Notes: generated by a model from the sequence alone, not told the origin. A DNA stretch of 64,000 nt from Bacillus sp. MM2020_4 (GCF_011250555.1 NZ_JAANMZ010000005.1:62001-126000); one strand, 5' to 3'; positions 1 to 8,873 are shown, numbered from the stretch's first letter. Numbers and translations are program-made.

Positions 1-1
1 A

Positions 2-49
2 CGTTTAGAGCAATTGCAAGACAACTTTAAAAAATTAAAACAGTCATAG
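2..49 (+). CDS. 3' end of an unidentified gene (partial)
   Basis: The first bases can be read as the last 15 codons of a gene entering from the left, ending in TAG at 47-49. The tail is charged and helical (RLEQLQDNFKKLK), like the C-terminus of a coiled-coil protein. Genes beside terD pairs in Bacillus often encode such proteins (TelA/YceH type), but too little is visible to name it. The other frames stop early or look less protein-like. Confidence 0.35.
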   Translation, partial: RLEQLQDNFKKLKQS

Positions 50-91
50 TTTTTATTGTGAACTTAAAAATAATAAATTGGAGTGATGGAC

Positions 92-703
92 ATGGCTATT
101 AATTTACAAAAAGGTCAACGTGTTGATTTAACGAAGGGCAATCCAGGGCTTTCCAAAATCTTGGTAGGATTAGGCTGGGATCCCGTACAAAGCGGAGGTG
201 GCGGCGGCTTGTTCGGCGGGTTATTCGGCGGCGGAGGTGCTGCTAATGTCGACTGTGATGCTTCCGTGATTATGTTAGGTGCGAATGATAAGTTGCAAAA
301 TAATAAAGATGTTGTTTATTTTGGAAACTTAAAAAGCAATGACGGCAGCGTTCAGCACTCAGGTGATAACTTGACTGGTGACGGGGATGGCGATGACGAG
401 CAAATTATGGTCGATCTAAACAGAGTACCGTCCCATATCCAAAAGCTTGTTTTCGTTGTAAATATTTATGATTGTGTAAAACGGAAACAACATTTTGGCA
501 TGATCAAAAATGCATTTATAAGAATCGTCAATCCAAGTAACAATCAAGAGCTCATTCACTACAATCTAACCGATAATTATAGCGGGCTAACTTGTCTCGT
601 AACAGGTGAACTTTATCGGCATGGGAATGAGTGGAAGTTTGCGGCAGTAGGCAGCGCTACAAATGCAGCAAGTCTTAGTGAAGTTGTTCGTTCCTTCAGT
701 TAA
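92..703 (+). CDS. TerD-family stress/tellurium resistance protein with Gly-rich insert
   Basis: This is a TerD-domain protein of 203 residues. The family binds calcium and is linked to tellurite, phage and general stress responses; in B. subtilis the relatives are YceC/YceD/YceE. The N-terminus MAINLQKGQRVDLTK and the later acidic DGDGDDEQI stretch are family hallmarks. The ATG at 92 is preferred to the GTG at 83 because GGAG lies 8 bases upstream of it. Unusual is a Gly/Phe-rich insert at residues 35-49, placed where the next gene has a short loop. The residue after it reads Cys-Asp where the sister protein has Leu-Asp. It probably forms an operon with the next terD gene. Confidence 0.88.
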   Translation: MAINLQKGQRVDLTKGNPGLSKILVGLGWDPVQSGGGGGLFGGLFGGGGAANVDCDASVIMLGANDKLQNNKDVVYFGNLKSNDGSVQHSGDNLTGDGDGDDEQIMVDLNRVPSHIQKLVFVVNIYDCVKRKQHFGMIKNAFIRIVNPSNNQELIHYNLTDNYSGLTCLVTGELYRHGNEWKFAAVGSATNAASLSEVVRSFS

Positions 704-734
704 TTGGAAAAATGTACTTGTAGAGGTGATTTGA

Positions 735-1313
735 TTGGGTATCAATTTAGCAAAAGGTCAAAGAATTGATTTAACCAAAACAAACCCTGGGTTAACCAAG
801 GTCATTGTCGGTCTCGGCTGGGATACGAACCGTTATCACGGCGGTCAAGACTTTGACTTGGATGCTTCTGCTTTTTTAACAGATGCAAACAGTCGAGTGA
901 CACAGGATTTGGACTTTATTTTTTATAATAACTTAGTTCACTCTTCAGGTTCGGTTGAGCATACCGGAGATAATCGGACTGGTGAGGGAGACGGCGATGA
1001 TGAGCAAATCAAGATTGATTTCAGTAAAGTCCCTTCCCATGTGCACCGGATTGCGATTTCGGTCACGATTCATGATGCGGATACAAGAAACCAAAATTTT
1101 GGCCAAGTCTCCAACGCCTTTGTTCGCGTAGTTGATGAAGACACGAACCGTGAAGTCTTAAGGTTTGACCTAGGTGAAGACTTTTCTGTTGAAACAGCAG
1201 TCGTTATTTGTGAACTGTATCGACACAATGGGGATTGGAAATTCAACGCTGTCGGAAGCGGTTTCGCTGGGGGCTTAGCGGCTCTTTGTCGGAACTTTGG
1301 GTTAGAGGTTTAA
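735..1313 (+). CDS. TerD-family stress protein
   Basis: This second TerD-domain protein has 192 residues and a canonical [15 protein letters not shown] start. It has the FDLDASAFL acidic motif near residue 40 and DGDDEQI in the middle, both part of the calcium-binding surface in the family. The start codon is TTG with AGAGG just upstream; no ATG would preserve the conserved N-terminus. It follows its paralogue by 31 bases and is closed by an intrinsic terminator. TerD proteins usually occur in such tandem sets. The role in this organism (envelope, metal or oxidative stress) is inferred from family only. Confidence 0.9.
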   Translation: MGINLAKGQRIDLTKTNPGLTKVIVGLGWDTNRYHGGQDFDLDASAFLTDANSRVTQDLDFIFYNNLVHSSGSVEHTGDNRTGEGDGDDEQIKIDFSKVPSHVHRIAISVTIHDADTRNQNFGQVSNAFVRVVDEDTNREVLRFDLGEDFSVETAVVICELYRHNGDWKFNAVGSGFAGGLAALCRNFGLEV

Positions 1314-1323
1314 ATTTTTCAAG

Positions 1324-1358
1324 GAGAAGCTGCCGGTTTCATAGGGGCTTCTCTTTTT
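1324..1358 (+). terminator. intrinsic terminator after terD pair
   Basis: GAGAAGC (1324-1330) pairs with GCTTCTC (1347-1353) and is followed by five T. It ends the TerD transcription unit. Confidence 0.75.
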
Positions 1359-1444
1359 GTGTGACCTATTTCCTAAAAGTTCCAATCGTTAATAGGTTCT
1401 CACATGATATAATTCTATTAATTATAGAAAAGTGGGGACAATAT

Positions 1445-2146
1445 ATGAAGAAATGGGCCGTTGTCATTTTTATTACGGGCGTTTTTTTAACATCTATCAC
1501 GACATCACAGGCTTCATTTGATGGTATCATGCTTGCAAATTATCCGAGTCATACGTTACTCTACCAAACTATAAAAAATGAACAGTCTGTGAAACAGCTA
1601 AATCAAATTATTGTGTTACCAAAGCAATCTATTGATCAAAGAGAAACAGCCGCGATGATCACACGGATCGCTTCATTACCGAGTTCCCTTTTGGAAAAAA
1701 TCATACAAAACGGCATTAATGTTAAGCTTTTCACTGGAAAGCTAACTGATAATCCCACTGTTCAACAATTAGCTGGAAAAGTTCCAAGAGGGTATCAAGC
1801 CAACGTCACATGGGATGTGGTCCCTGGTATTGGTGGCTCCAAAGTGGTGCTTGCCAAAATCGGTTCTAGTAAAAAAGGAAAAGGACATGGTTCCGTGAAT
1901 TTAGAGTTACATGAACTGGCACATTCAATCGATCGCTATGTGTTTGCGGACATTAGTGGGACGTTAGAATTTCACAATGTGTGGGAGAAAGAGCAGGAAC
2001 AATTGTTTCCAGGGAATAGTTACTTCCATTATCCAGAGGAATATTTTGCCGAGAGCTTTGCCATGTATTATTTAAATAAGGGTACAAAAGAACAATTACT
2101 TTTAAATGCCCCTTTAACATATAATTTAATAAAAAAACTTCACTAA
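1445..2146 (+). CDS. secreted zinc metalloprotease, M34 / anthrax lethal factor-like (PPEP-like)
   Basis: This 233-residue protein starts at the ATG at 1445, chosen because a typical signal peptide follows at once (MKKW, hydrophobic core, likely cleavage after SQA at residue 23). It carries HELAH at residues 156-160, a zinc-binding HExxH motif. Downstream come Tyr196 and Glu203 in a YPEEYFAE context, the spacing of the catalytic Tyr and third zinc ligand in M34 peptidases. That family includes anthrax lethal factor and the secreted Pro-Pro endopeptidases (PPEP) of Clostridioides and Paenibacillus. A role in cleaving its own or neighbouring surface proteins is inference; the substrate cannot be read from sequence. 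The size matches PPEPs (about 220 residues). Confidence 0.75.
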   Translation: MKKWAVVIFITGVFLTSITTSQASFDGIMLANYPSHTLLYQTIKNEQSVKQLNQIIVLPKQSIDQRETAAMITRIASLPSSLLEKIIQNGINVKLFTGKLTDNPTVQQLAGKVPRGYQANVTWDVVPGIGGSKVVLAKIGSSKKGKGHGSVNLELHELAHSIDRYVFADISGTLEFHNVWEKEQEQLFPGNSYFHYPEEYFAESFAMYYLNKGTKEQLLLNAPLTYNLIKKLH

Positions 2147-2201
2147 GGTCCGTGTGATTGTTAAAATAGTATGAATGAGTGGCTGGTAAGGGAGTGTCGA
2201 A

Positions 2202-2996
2202 ATGAAACAATATTTAGAACTATGTGAGCATGTTCTTGAAAATGGTACAGTAAAGGGTGACCGTACCGGAACAGGTACCATTAGTACCTTTGGTTATCAA
2301 ATGAGATTTAATTTAGATGAGGGTTTTCCATTAGTAACAACCAAAAAATTACATTTAAAATCAATTATCTATGAATTGCTTTGGTTTTTAAATGGTGATA
2401 CAAATGTTCGCTATCTCCAAGAGAATGGGGTGCGAATATGGAATGAATGGGCCGATGAAAACGGAGAATTAGGGCCTGTCTATGGCCATCAATGGCGTTC
2501 TTGGACTGGTGTCGATGGGAAAACCGTTGATCAAATCAGCGAATTAATCGACCAGATTAAAACAAATCCGAATTCACGAAGATTGCTTGTCAATGCCTGG
2601 AATGTTGCAGAAATTGAAACAATGGCACTGCCACCTTGTCATTGTATGTTCCAGTTTTATGTAGCAGATGGAAAGCTGAGCTGCCAGCTTTATCAACGTT
2701 CAGCAGACGTATTCCTTGGTGTCCCGTTTAATATTGCCTCTTATGCATTATTAACACTAATGGTTGCACAAGTGTGTGATTTACAGCCAGGAGAATTTAT
2801 TCATACATTTGGGGATGTCCATATTTATCAAAACCATCTTGAACAAGTTAAGCTGCAATTGAGCAGAGAGCCGAAGGCTTTGCCTGTACTCAAAATCAAT
2901 CCAAATGTAAAGGATATTTTCTCATTCGAATATGAAGATTTCACTTTAGAAGGATATGACCCACATCCACATATTAAAGGAGTGGTCAGCGTATGA
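2202..2996 (+). CDS. thyB: thymidylate synthase (ThyA family)
   Basis: This enzyme makes dTMP from dUMP, using methylene-tetrahydrofolate as carbon donor and reductant. The 264 residues match the usual length of the E. coli ThyA / B. subtilis ThyB type. The catalytic Cys146 lies in PPCHCMFQ. The folate and dUMP regions YGHQWRSW and [16 protein letters not shown] are intact. Its last four bases overlap the start of the dihydrofolate reductase gene (ATGA), which regenerates the folate it oxidises. The same pair occurs as thyB-dfrA in B. subtilis. Confidence 0.97.
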   Translation: MKQYLELCEHVLENGTVKGDRTGTGTISTFGYQMRFNLDEGFPLVTTKKLHLKSIIYELLWFLNGDTNVRYLQENGVRIWNEWADENGELGPVYGHQWRSWTGVDGKTVDQISELIDQIKTNPNSRRLLVNAWNVAEIETMALPPCHCMFQFYVADGKLSCQLYQRSADVFLGVPFNIASYALLTLMVAQVCDLQPGEFIHTFGDVHIYQNHLEQVKLQLSREPKALPVLKINPNVKDIFSFEYEDFTLEGYDPHPHIKGVVSV

Positions 2997-3481
2997 TTTC
3001 TTTTATCGTCGCGATGGACGATAATCGCGCAATCGGTAAGAATAATCAATTGCCATGGCATTTGCCAGAGGATTTAAAGTTTTTTAAACGAGTGACGATG
3101 GGCCACCCGATTGCCATGGGGAGGAAGACGCATGAATCAATAGGGCGTGTCTTGCCGGGACGTGAAAATATTATCATTACGCGTCAACTTGACTACAAAT
3201 GTGAAGGATGCACGGTCTTCTATTCAGTCGAGGAATTTGTAAAGTACAGCCATAAACAAGATGATGAAATTTTTGTGATCGGTGGGGCAGAAATCTTCAA
3301 AGAAACATTTCCTTTTGTAGACCGCCTTTATATAACCGATATTCATTCCACGTTCGACGGGGACACCTTTTTTCCGGAATTTGCACTGGGTGATTGGAAA
3401 TTGACTTCTTCTGAAAAAGGAGTTAGGGATGAAAAGAATCCTTATGATTACGAATTTATGATTTATGAACGGAAGGCTTAG
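2993..3481 (+). CDS. dfrA: dihydrofolate reductase
   Basis: The protein reduces dihydrofolate to tetrahydrofolate with NADPH, the step inhibited by trimethoprim. The 162 residues begin [31 protein letters not shown], with the folate-binding Trp and Asp/Glu region near residue 22-30. They continue with [10 protein letters not shown] and an NADPH-binding FVIGGAEIF segment. The start overlaps the thymidylate synthase stop by 4 bases, so the two are translationally coupled. Transcription ends at a hairpin just downstream. Confidence 0.97.
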   Translation: MISFIVAMDDNRAIGKNNQLPWHLPEDLKFFKRVTMGHPIAMGRKTHESIGRVLPGRENIIITRQLDYKCEGCTVFYSVEEFVKYSHKQDDEIFVIGGAEIFKETFPFVDRLYITDIHSTFDGDTFFPEFALGDWKLTSSEKGVRDEKNPYDYEFMIYERKA

Positions 3482-3489
3482 CAAAATGG

Positions 3490-3523
3490 AAAGAAGCAAC
3501 AGTATATGTACCGTTGCTTCTTT
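3490..3523. terminator. bidirectional terminator between dfrA and the converging gene
   Basis: AAAGAAGCAAC (3490-3500) pairs with GTTGCTTCTTT (3513-3523). A/T tracts on both sides allow termination of dfrA and of the minus-strand gene ending at 3536. Confidence 0.75.
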
Positions 3524-3535
3524 CAATGAAGTGAA

Positions 3536-3781
3536 TTATAAATAGGTCCCATTTAATTCATATTCCGCCATTTTCGCTAACATACCTCTGAATTCATGGG
3601 GATGGCAAAATTCCTCTTCACAGAAATGTGTTTTCACCCAGGCAATTAATTCAACAGGACTATTGAAATATTCTCCACTTCGATCACTTTTACGAATGGT
3701 ATATCTCCCGTTATCGTCATCAATTGTAACCTCAACAGGGAGGGCTCCATCAAAACTACATAGTGAAAATTCCATCCTCAT
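3536..3781 (-). CDS. small conserved hypothetical protein
   Basis: This is a soluble acidic protein of about 81 residues with no signal or membrane segment. It reads like one compact domain (EVTIDDDNGRYTIRKSD, then a Trp/Phe-rich helix with CEEEFCHPHEF). The C/H residues CEEEFCHPH could bind metal, but this is speculation. I do not recognise the family. The ATG at 3781 is preferred over the GTG at 3784 because GGATGGG lies at the better distance. It converges with dfrA across a shared terminator. Confidence 0.65.
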   Translation of the reverse strand: MRMEFSLCSFDGALPVEVTIDDDNGRYTIRKSDRSGEYFNSPVELIAWVKTHFCEEEFCHPHEFRGMLAKMAEYELNGTYL

Positions 3782-3901
3782 CACATCCCATCCAAAGGTT
3801 TTTTATAATTTTTCCTTAATATATGTTCCTATTGTTCAAATTATATGCAAAAAGCGAATAGTTGTCAAAATATTTTAAAAATTTCACCAACAAATTGGAC
3901 A

Positions 3902-3930
3902 TTGACTTACGCCATAGTAATTGTTAAATT
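3902..3930 (+). promoter_or_regulatory. candidate sigma-A promoter for tatA-tatC
   Basis: The 300-base gap before tatA (3785-4086) holds no ORF of note. TTGACT (3902-3907), a 17-base spacer and an extended -10 TGT-TAAATT (-10 at 3925-3930) make a plausible promoter. A TATAAT at 4041-4046 lies closer to the gene but lacks a good -35. Neither can be confirmed by eye. Confidence 0.4.
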
Positions 3931-4086
3931 GTCTATAGTGATTGAAAATGCTAAATATCACTCTGAACGTATTTTTGGGGGATTTTGTGAAATTACTATG
4001 AATTATTGTAGATAATTTACTCAAAAGTATTTTTCAATACTATAATCATAGTAGGAATATACAACATTTGAAGGGGATGTAAATCC

Positions 4087-4281
4087 ATGTTTTCTAATAT
4101 CGGAATACCCGGATTAATTTTGATTTTAACACTAGCGCTTATTATTTTTGGACCAAAGAAACTACCGGAAATCGGAAAAGCATTTGGACAAACTTTAAAG
4201 GAATTTAAGAAATCAACCCGCGAACTTACGGATGATGTAATGGAAGATATCAAAGAAGAAAAGAACAACTTGACTAAATAA
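4087..4281 (+). CDS. tatA: twin-arginine translocase subunit TatA
   Basis: TatA forms the protein-conducting part of the Tat pathway, which exports folded, cofactor-containing proteins. The 64 residues show the standard plan: a short periplasm-facing N-terminus, one membrane helix ([18 protein letters not shown]), the [14 protein letters not shown] hinge and amphipathic helix, and a charged tail. It lies 22 bases before tatC. The hydrogenase small subunit encoded next carries a Tat signal, so this pair is probably the dedicated exporter. Confidence 0.95.
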   Translation: MFSNIGIPGLILILTLALIIFGPKKLPEIGKAFGQTLKEFKKSTRELTDDVMEDIKEEKNNLTK

Positions 4282-4303
4282 GCTGTAAGAGCAGGGGAAG
4301 TAC

Positions 4304-5056
4304 ATGGAAGATAAAGAATTAAATTTAGTTGATCATTTAGAGGAACTACGCAAACGGATTATCATTTCTGCACTGGCCTTTGTCGTCTTTTTTATTATTG
4401 CCTTTATTTATGTAGACGATATTTATAAATGGTTTGTTGGCGATCAAAAATTGCTTGTTCTGGGTCCAAGTGATATAATGTGGATTTATTTTATGCTCGC
4501 AGGCGTTGTTGCTCTAGCAGGAACGATTCCAGTCCTGGCATTACAAATTTGGCTGTTTGTCAAGCCTGCCTTGAGGCCGGTAGAAAGAAGAATAACTCTT
4601 TCCTATGTTCCTGCATTATTTCTTTTATTTATTATTGGTCTTGCCTTTGGATACTTTGCCATTTTTCCAATGGTCTTGAACTTTTTAGTGAACATTGGTC
4701 AAGACATGTTTGTGACAAACTTCACTGCTGAGAGGTACTTTAGTTTTATTTTGAATATGACTCTTCCGTTCGGAGTGTTGTTCGAGCTACCGGTAGTGGT
4801 CATGTTTTTAACTTCACTTGGAATTATCAACCCGTTTGTATTATCAAAAATTCGTAAGTATGCCTATTTCGTTTTAATTATTATTGCCGTTGTGATTACA
4901 CCGCCGGACTTTATGTCAGATTTCGTCGTAACGTTACCACTATTGCTTCTATATGAAGTCAGTATTAATTTATCGAAGTTTGTATACCGAAAACGGCTGA
5001 AGAAACAACAAGAAGCAGAGCAAGATGAGGATAAGGAAGAAGTTGTAGAAGTCTAA
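4304..5056 (+). CDS. tatC: Sec-independent translocase subunit TatC
   Basis: TatC is the six-helix receptor that recognises the twin-arginine signal. The protein has 250 residues, starts MEDKELNLVDHLEELRKR (the conserved HLxELRxR motif used in signal binding) and contains several long hydrophobic segments. It ends in a Glu-rich cytoplasmic tail. It is co-transcribed with tatA and closed by a strong terminator before hyaA, so hydrogenase genes need their own promoter. Confidence 0.95.
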   Translation: MEDKELNLVDHLEELRKRIIISALAFVVFFIIAFIYVDDIYKWFVGDQKLLVLGPSDIMWIYFMLAGVVALAGTIPVLALQIWLFVKPALRPVERRITLSYVPALFLLFIIGLAFGYFAIFPMVLNFLVNIGQDMFVTNFTAERYFSFILNMTLPFGVLFELPVVVMFLTSLGIINPFVLSKIRKYAYFVLIIIAVVITPPDFMSDFVVTLPLLLLYEVSINLSKFVYRKRLKKQQEAEQDEDKEEVVEV

Positions 5057-5066
5057 TTGAAAATGG

Positions 5067-5107
5067 AAGGCCATAAGAGATTAAATTCTCTTAAGGCCTT
5101 TTTTTGT
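5067..5107 (+). terminator. intrinsic terminator after tatC
   Basis: AAGGCC-at-AAGAGA (5067-5080) pairs with TCTCTT-AAGGCCTT (5087-5100) and is followed by a run of T. It separates tatAC from the hydrogenase operon. Confidence 0.85.
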
Positions 5108-5272
5108 TAGAGAGAAAAATAAATATTTCCACCATATTTAATGAAAATATTGTAGAAATGCAGTTAAGGATTCTTTGTGTACTTTTTGGAAAATTCAGGA
5201 CGAATGACCCACCCATATACTACAATTTTCTTGAAATTAAGTTTTTATATGTTTAAGAGGAGAGGAAAGCGG

Positions 5273-6352
5273 ATGAAGAGACAGAGAACAGTATATGAAG
5301 CCGCAACCGACATGGGTTTTAGCCGGCGTGACTTCCTAAAAATGTGTACAACTTTGGCTGCCACGCTTGGGTTGGAGTTTACACAGTCCGATCAAGTTGT
5401 TAAAGCCATGGAGACCAAGTCAAGGGTACCCGTTGTTTGGCTGCAATTTCAGGATTGCACCGGTTGTTCCGAATCATTTATTCGTTCATCACAACCGAAA
5501 ACTGAAAATGTCTTATTAGAAATGATTTCACTTGAATATTCAGAGGTTCTTTCCGCACCTTCCGGCCATCGAGCAGAGGCTTCCATGAAACAGGTACTAA
5601 AGGATTATAAAGGAGACTATGTGCTTGCAGTGGAAGGGAGCATTCCTGATGATGATGCCTTCTTAACAGTTGGTGGTCAATCGGCGAAGGAAACCTTCCT
5701 GGAAATGGCCGCAGGGGCAAAAGTAATTATTGCCTATGGATCTTGTTCATCATGGGGTGGAATTGCGGCCGCTCATCCGAATCCAACTGGCGCTAAACCC
5801 GTCACCGGCTTTGTCAAAAATACACCAACCATCCTTGTCCCGGGCTGCCCGCCAATTGCTGAAGTCATGACCGGAGTAATTGCTCACATTATAACATTTG
5901 GAAAATTACCGGAACTGGATCATTTTGGACGCCCGAAAGCGTTTTATCGCCACCGGATCCATGACAAATGCAACCGAAGAGCCTATTTTGATGCCGGCTT
6001 ATTTGTTGAATTCTTTGATGATGAAGGGGCTAAACAAGGATATTGTTTATATAAAGTGGGCTGTAAAGGTCCAACCACCTATAACTCTTGTGCCGAAATG
6101 CGCTGGAATAGCGGGGTAAGCTACCCAATTCAATCAGGTAACCCATGCATCGGCTGCTCAGAGAATGGTTTCTGGGATAACGGTCCGTTCTATACAAGAA
6201 GAGCTAAAATACCTGGAACACAAACAACTATTAATCCCGATGCCGTAGGCTTAGCAACGATTGGTTTGACAACGGCGGGTATAGCCGTTCATGCCGCAGG
6301 GACAGTAGTTAAGAAAAAGTTAGATGATAAACGAGGTGAAGAATATGAGTGA
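5273..6352 (+). CDS. hyaA: [NiFe]-hydrogenase small subunit, Tat-exported
   Basis: This iron-sulfur subunit of a membrane-bound uptake hydrogenase passes electrons from the NiFe site to cytochrome b. The ATG at 5273 is chosen because AGAGG precedes it and a perfect Tat motif SRRDFLK (residues 17-23) follows. The 359 residues include proximal-cluster Cys62, Cys65, Cys158 and Cys192. They also include distal His230, Cys233, Cys258 and Cys264, and medial Cys273, Cys292 and Cys295 with Pro285. A hydrophobic C-terminal stretch (about residues 325-345) is the expected membrane anchor. Gly64 and Gly163 sit where oxygen-tolerant group 1d enzymes have two extra cysteines. The 165 bases upstream hold a weak promoter candidate (TATACT at 5216) and no clear Fnr site. 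Confidence 0.95.
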   Translation: MKRQRTVYEAATDMGFSRRDFLKMCTTLAATLGLEFTQSDQVVKAMETKSRVPVVWLQFQDCTGCSESFIRSSQPKTENVLLEMISLEYSEVLSAPSGHRAEASMKQVLKDYKGDYVLAVEGSIPDDDAFLTVGGQSAKETFLEMAAGAKVIIAYGSCSSWGGIAAAHPNPTGAKPVTGFVKNTPTILVPGCPPIAEVMTGVIAHIITFGKLPELDHFGRPKAFYRHRIHDKCNRRAYFDAGLFVEFFDDEGAKQGYCLYKVGCKGPTTYNSCAEMRWNSGVSYPIQSGNPCIGCSENGFWDNGPFYTRRAKIPGTQTTINPDAVGLATIGLTTAGIAVHAAGTVVKKKLDDKRGEEYE

Positions 6353-8066
6353 GCGCATTGTGGTTGATCCAATAACAAGAATTGAAGGTCACCTACGTGT
6401 AGAAGTAGATGTGGATGACCAAGGTGTCATTAATGAAGCATTCAGCTCTGGTACTTCTGTCCGCGGCCTGGAGTTAATTGTTAAAGATCGGGACCCACGT
6501 GATGTTTGGGCATATGTCCAGCGAATTTGCGGTGTATGCACAACAGTGCATGCGCTTACATCAATTCGGGCTGTAGAAGATGCATTGAAAATAAAAATCC
6601 CCAGAAATGCCCATCTAATCCGGGATATTATGAACGAAGCACAATTTGTCCATGACCATGTTGTCCATTTTTACCATTTGCATGCGTTAGACTGGGTCGA
6701 TGTGGTCAGCGCAACTAGTGCGAATCCAGCGGAGACCTCCAAACTTGCCCAGTCGATTTCAAATTGGCCAAAATCATCACCAGGCTACTTCACGGATGTA
6801 CAAAATAAGGTGAAAAAATTAGTTCAAAGTGGGCAGTTGGGGATTTTTGCTAATGGCTATTGGGGCCATAAGGCGTACAAACTTCCACCAGAAGTAAACT
6901 TACTTGCCGTGGCCCATTATTTAGAGGCGTTAGATTGGCAGAAGGAAATTGTCAAAATTCATACCATTTTTGGTGGTAAAAACCCGCACCCGCATTATGT
7001 AGTGGGAGGAATGGCGACACCTCTTGATATTGATAGTGATAACGGGGTGCATGCAGAAAGACTTATGCATGTTTCACAGATTATTGACCAGGCGCGGGAA
7101 TTTGTTACCCAAGTCTATATTCCTGATTTACTTGCAATTGGATCTTTTTATAAAGACTGGACATATGGCGGAGGTTTAAATAATTTCCTATGCTACGGAG
7201 ATTTCTCTACAGGCGACCTTTACGATACAAAGCTTTACCGGATGCCACGGGGAATTGTCTTAAATGGCAACTTGAAAGAGGTAATAGATGTTGACCTTAA
7301 GGATCCTAAGCATGTACAGGAATTTATCGATCACTCCTGGTATACCTATGATGGAAAAGAAGGTGGCAAAGGAAAGCATCCATTTGATGGTGAAACTACA
7401 TTGAATTACACTGGTCCAAAAGCACCTTTCAAAACATTGGAAACTGACAAACAGTATAGTTGGCTAAAAGCTCCGCGATGGAAAGAGCATCCGATGGAAA
7501 CTGGCCCACTTGCTAGGATGTTGGTTGGCTATGCGGCTGGAAAAGAAGAGATTGTAACAATCGTCGATGATACCTTGAAAAAGCTTGATCTGCCAATAAC
7601 GGCATTGCAATCAGCACTTGGACGCACCATTGCACGTGGCCTTGAAACAGTGTTGATTTCAGGGTGGTTGCGTAACGATATGGATGAACTATTGAAAAAT
7701 GTAAGGAGCGGCAACCAAACGACCTTTGACCGATCAAAATGGGAACCAAGCACATGGCCGGAACGGGCCAGAGGTGTTGGCTGGATGGAAGCACCACGCG
7801 GCGCACTTGGACATTGGATTGATATTAAAGATGGAAAAACGCATAACTACCAAGCAGTGGTTCCTACTACCTGGAACGCATCTCCGCGGGATCATAAAAA
7901 TAAAATCGGAGCATATGAGGCAGCACTTAAAGGTACACCAATGATAAATAAAGAGGAGCCACTCGAAATTATGCGGATCATTCATTCTTTTGACCCATGT
8001 CTTGCCTGTGCTGTTCATTTAACTGATTTACAAACAAATAAAACGACTGAAATTCGTTTAGGTTAG
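6345..8066 (+). CDS. hyaB: [NiFe]-hydrogenase large (catalytic) subunit
   Basis: This subunit carries the NiFe(CN)2CO centre that splits H2. It starts at the ATG at 6345, overlapping hyaA by 8 bases, with GAGGTG upstream; the protein is 573 residues. The N-terminal ligand motif RICGVC holds Cys62 and Cys65. The C-terminal motif DPCLACAVH holds Cys552, Cys555 and His558. The 15 residues after His558 are the peptide that HyaD removes once nickel is inserted. The subunit has no export signal of its own and is expected to travel with HyaA through Tat. Confidence 0.96.
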   Translation: MSERIVVDPITRIEGHLRVEVDVDDQGVINEAFSSGTSVRGLELIVKDRDPRDVWAYVQRICGVCTTVHALTSIRAVEDALKIKIPRNAHLIRDIMNEAQFVHDHVVHFYHLHALDWVDVVSATSANPAETSKLAQSISNWPKSSPGYFTDVQNKVKKLVQSGQLGIFANGYWGHKAYKLPPEVNLLAVAHYLEALDWQKEIVKIHTIFGGKNPHPHYVVGGMATPLDIDSDNGVHAERLMHVSQIIDQAREFVTQVYIPDLLAIGSFYKDWTYGGGLNNFLCYGDFSTGDLYDTKLYRMPRGIVLNGNLKEVIDVDLKDPKHVQEFIDHSWYTYDGKEGGKGKHPFDGETTLNYTGPKAPFKTLETDKQYSWLKAPRWKEHPMETGPLARMLVGYAAGKEEIVTIVDDTLKKLDLPITALQSALGRTIARGLETVLISGWLRNDMDELLKNVRSGNQTTFDRSKWEPSTWPERARGVGWMEAPRGALGHWIDIKDGKTHNYQAVVPTTWNASPRDHKNKIGAYEAALKGTPMINKEEPLEIMRIIHSFDPCLACAVHLTDLQTNKTTEIRLG

Positions 8067-8078
8067 GAGGTCTGAGAA

Positions 8079-8873
8079 ATGGGTGCGCCAAAATTACCGA
8101 CCCAAATGCCTGGCCAATCCCCTGAATATCCGGTGATCAACAGCGAGAACTCTTTACACCCTGAGAGACCAATACTGTACAAACAAGTAAAAAATGAAGT
8201 TAGGGCCTATGTTTGGGAATTGCCTGTACGGATTTTCCATTGGTTAAATATGCTGGCAATCTTTGTATTAATGGGCACCGGCATTTACATTGGTAAACCA
8301 TTTGCAGCTGCCGGGATTCCTGAGGAAGCCTATTATTCTAATCTCATGGGCTGGATGCGATATATTCACTTTTTTGCTGCCTTTATCTTTGTGATCAATC
8401 TAATGTTTCGCTTGTATTGGGTTGCGATTGGGAACAAGTTTGCCACATCAAACCCTTTCAGATGGATCTTTTGGAAGGAACTATTTGAAGCCGTTAAATT
8501 CTATTTATTTTTAAAAAATAAAAAGCCGCACTATGTGGGCCATAACCCACTGGCACAGTTAAGCTACTGGATCTTTATCGGGTTGGGTTCGTGGATTGTT
8601 ATGCTGACAGGTTTCTATATGTATTTTGAACCACAGCCGGAATCCTTCTGGGCAAAGTTGTTTATCTGGATTCCTTATCTATTCGGTGGTGAAAGCTATA
8701 CGATTCGTTCCTGGCATCATCTTGCCGCATGGGGCTTCATGTTATTTACTGTCATACACGTATATTTAGCTGTCCGTGATGATTATCTGGACCGAAATGG
8801 CTGTATATCATCGATGTTTACAGGTTATAAAACAACTACGAATAAGTCAGTTGGTGAAAAGGATGAAAAATAG
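8079..8873 (+). CDS. hyaC: hydrogenase cytochrome b subunit (di-heme, b561 type)
   Basis: This integral membrane cytochrome anchors the hydrogenase and passes electrons to the quinone pool. The 264 residues contain four hydrophobic segments. Likely heme ligands are His54 (RIFHW), His97 (MRYIHFF), His213/214 (SWHHLAAWG) and His227 (VIHVYLAVRDD), the pattern of the HyaC family. A soluble N-terminal extension of about 40 Pro-rich residues makes it slightly longer than E. coli HyaC. It follows hyaB by 12 bases with GGAGG as ribosome binding site. Its presence points to respiratory H2 uptake rather than H2 evolution. Confidence 0.93.
   Translation: MGAPKLPTQMPGQSPEYPVINSENSLHPERPILYKQVKNEVRAYVWELPVRIFHWLNMLAIFVLMGTGIYIGKPFAAAGIPEEAYYSNLMGWMRYIHFFAAFIFVINLMFRLYWVAIGNKFATSNPFRWIFWKELFEAVKFYLFLKNKKPHYVGHNPLAQLSYWIFIGLGSWIVMLTGFYMYFEPQPESFWAKLFIWIPYLFGGESYTIRSWHHLAAWGFMLFTVIHVYLAVRDDYLDRNGCISSMFTGYKTTTNKSVGEKDEK

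Noticed and set aside
3863..4086. Fnr-type site (TGTGA-N6-TCACA) before tatAC or hyaA
   Set aside because: Only a half-site TGTGA (about 3985) is present; no second half at the proper spacing, and none was found at 5107-5272.
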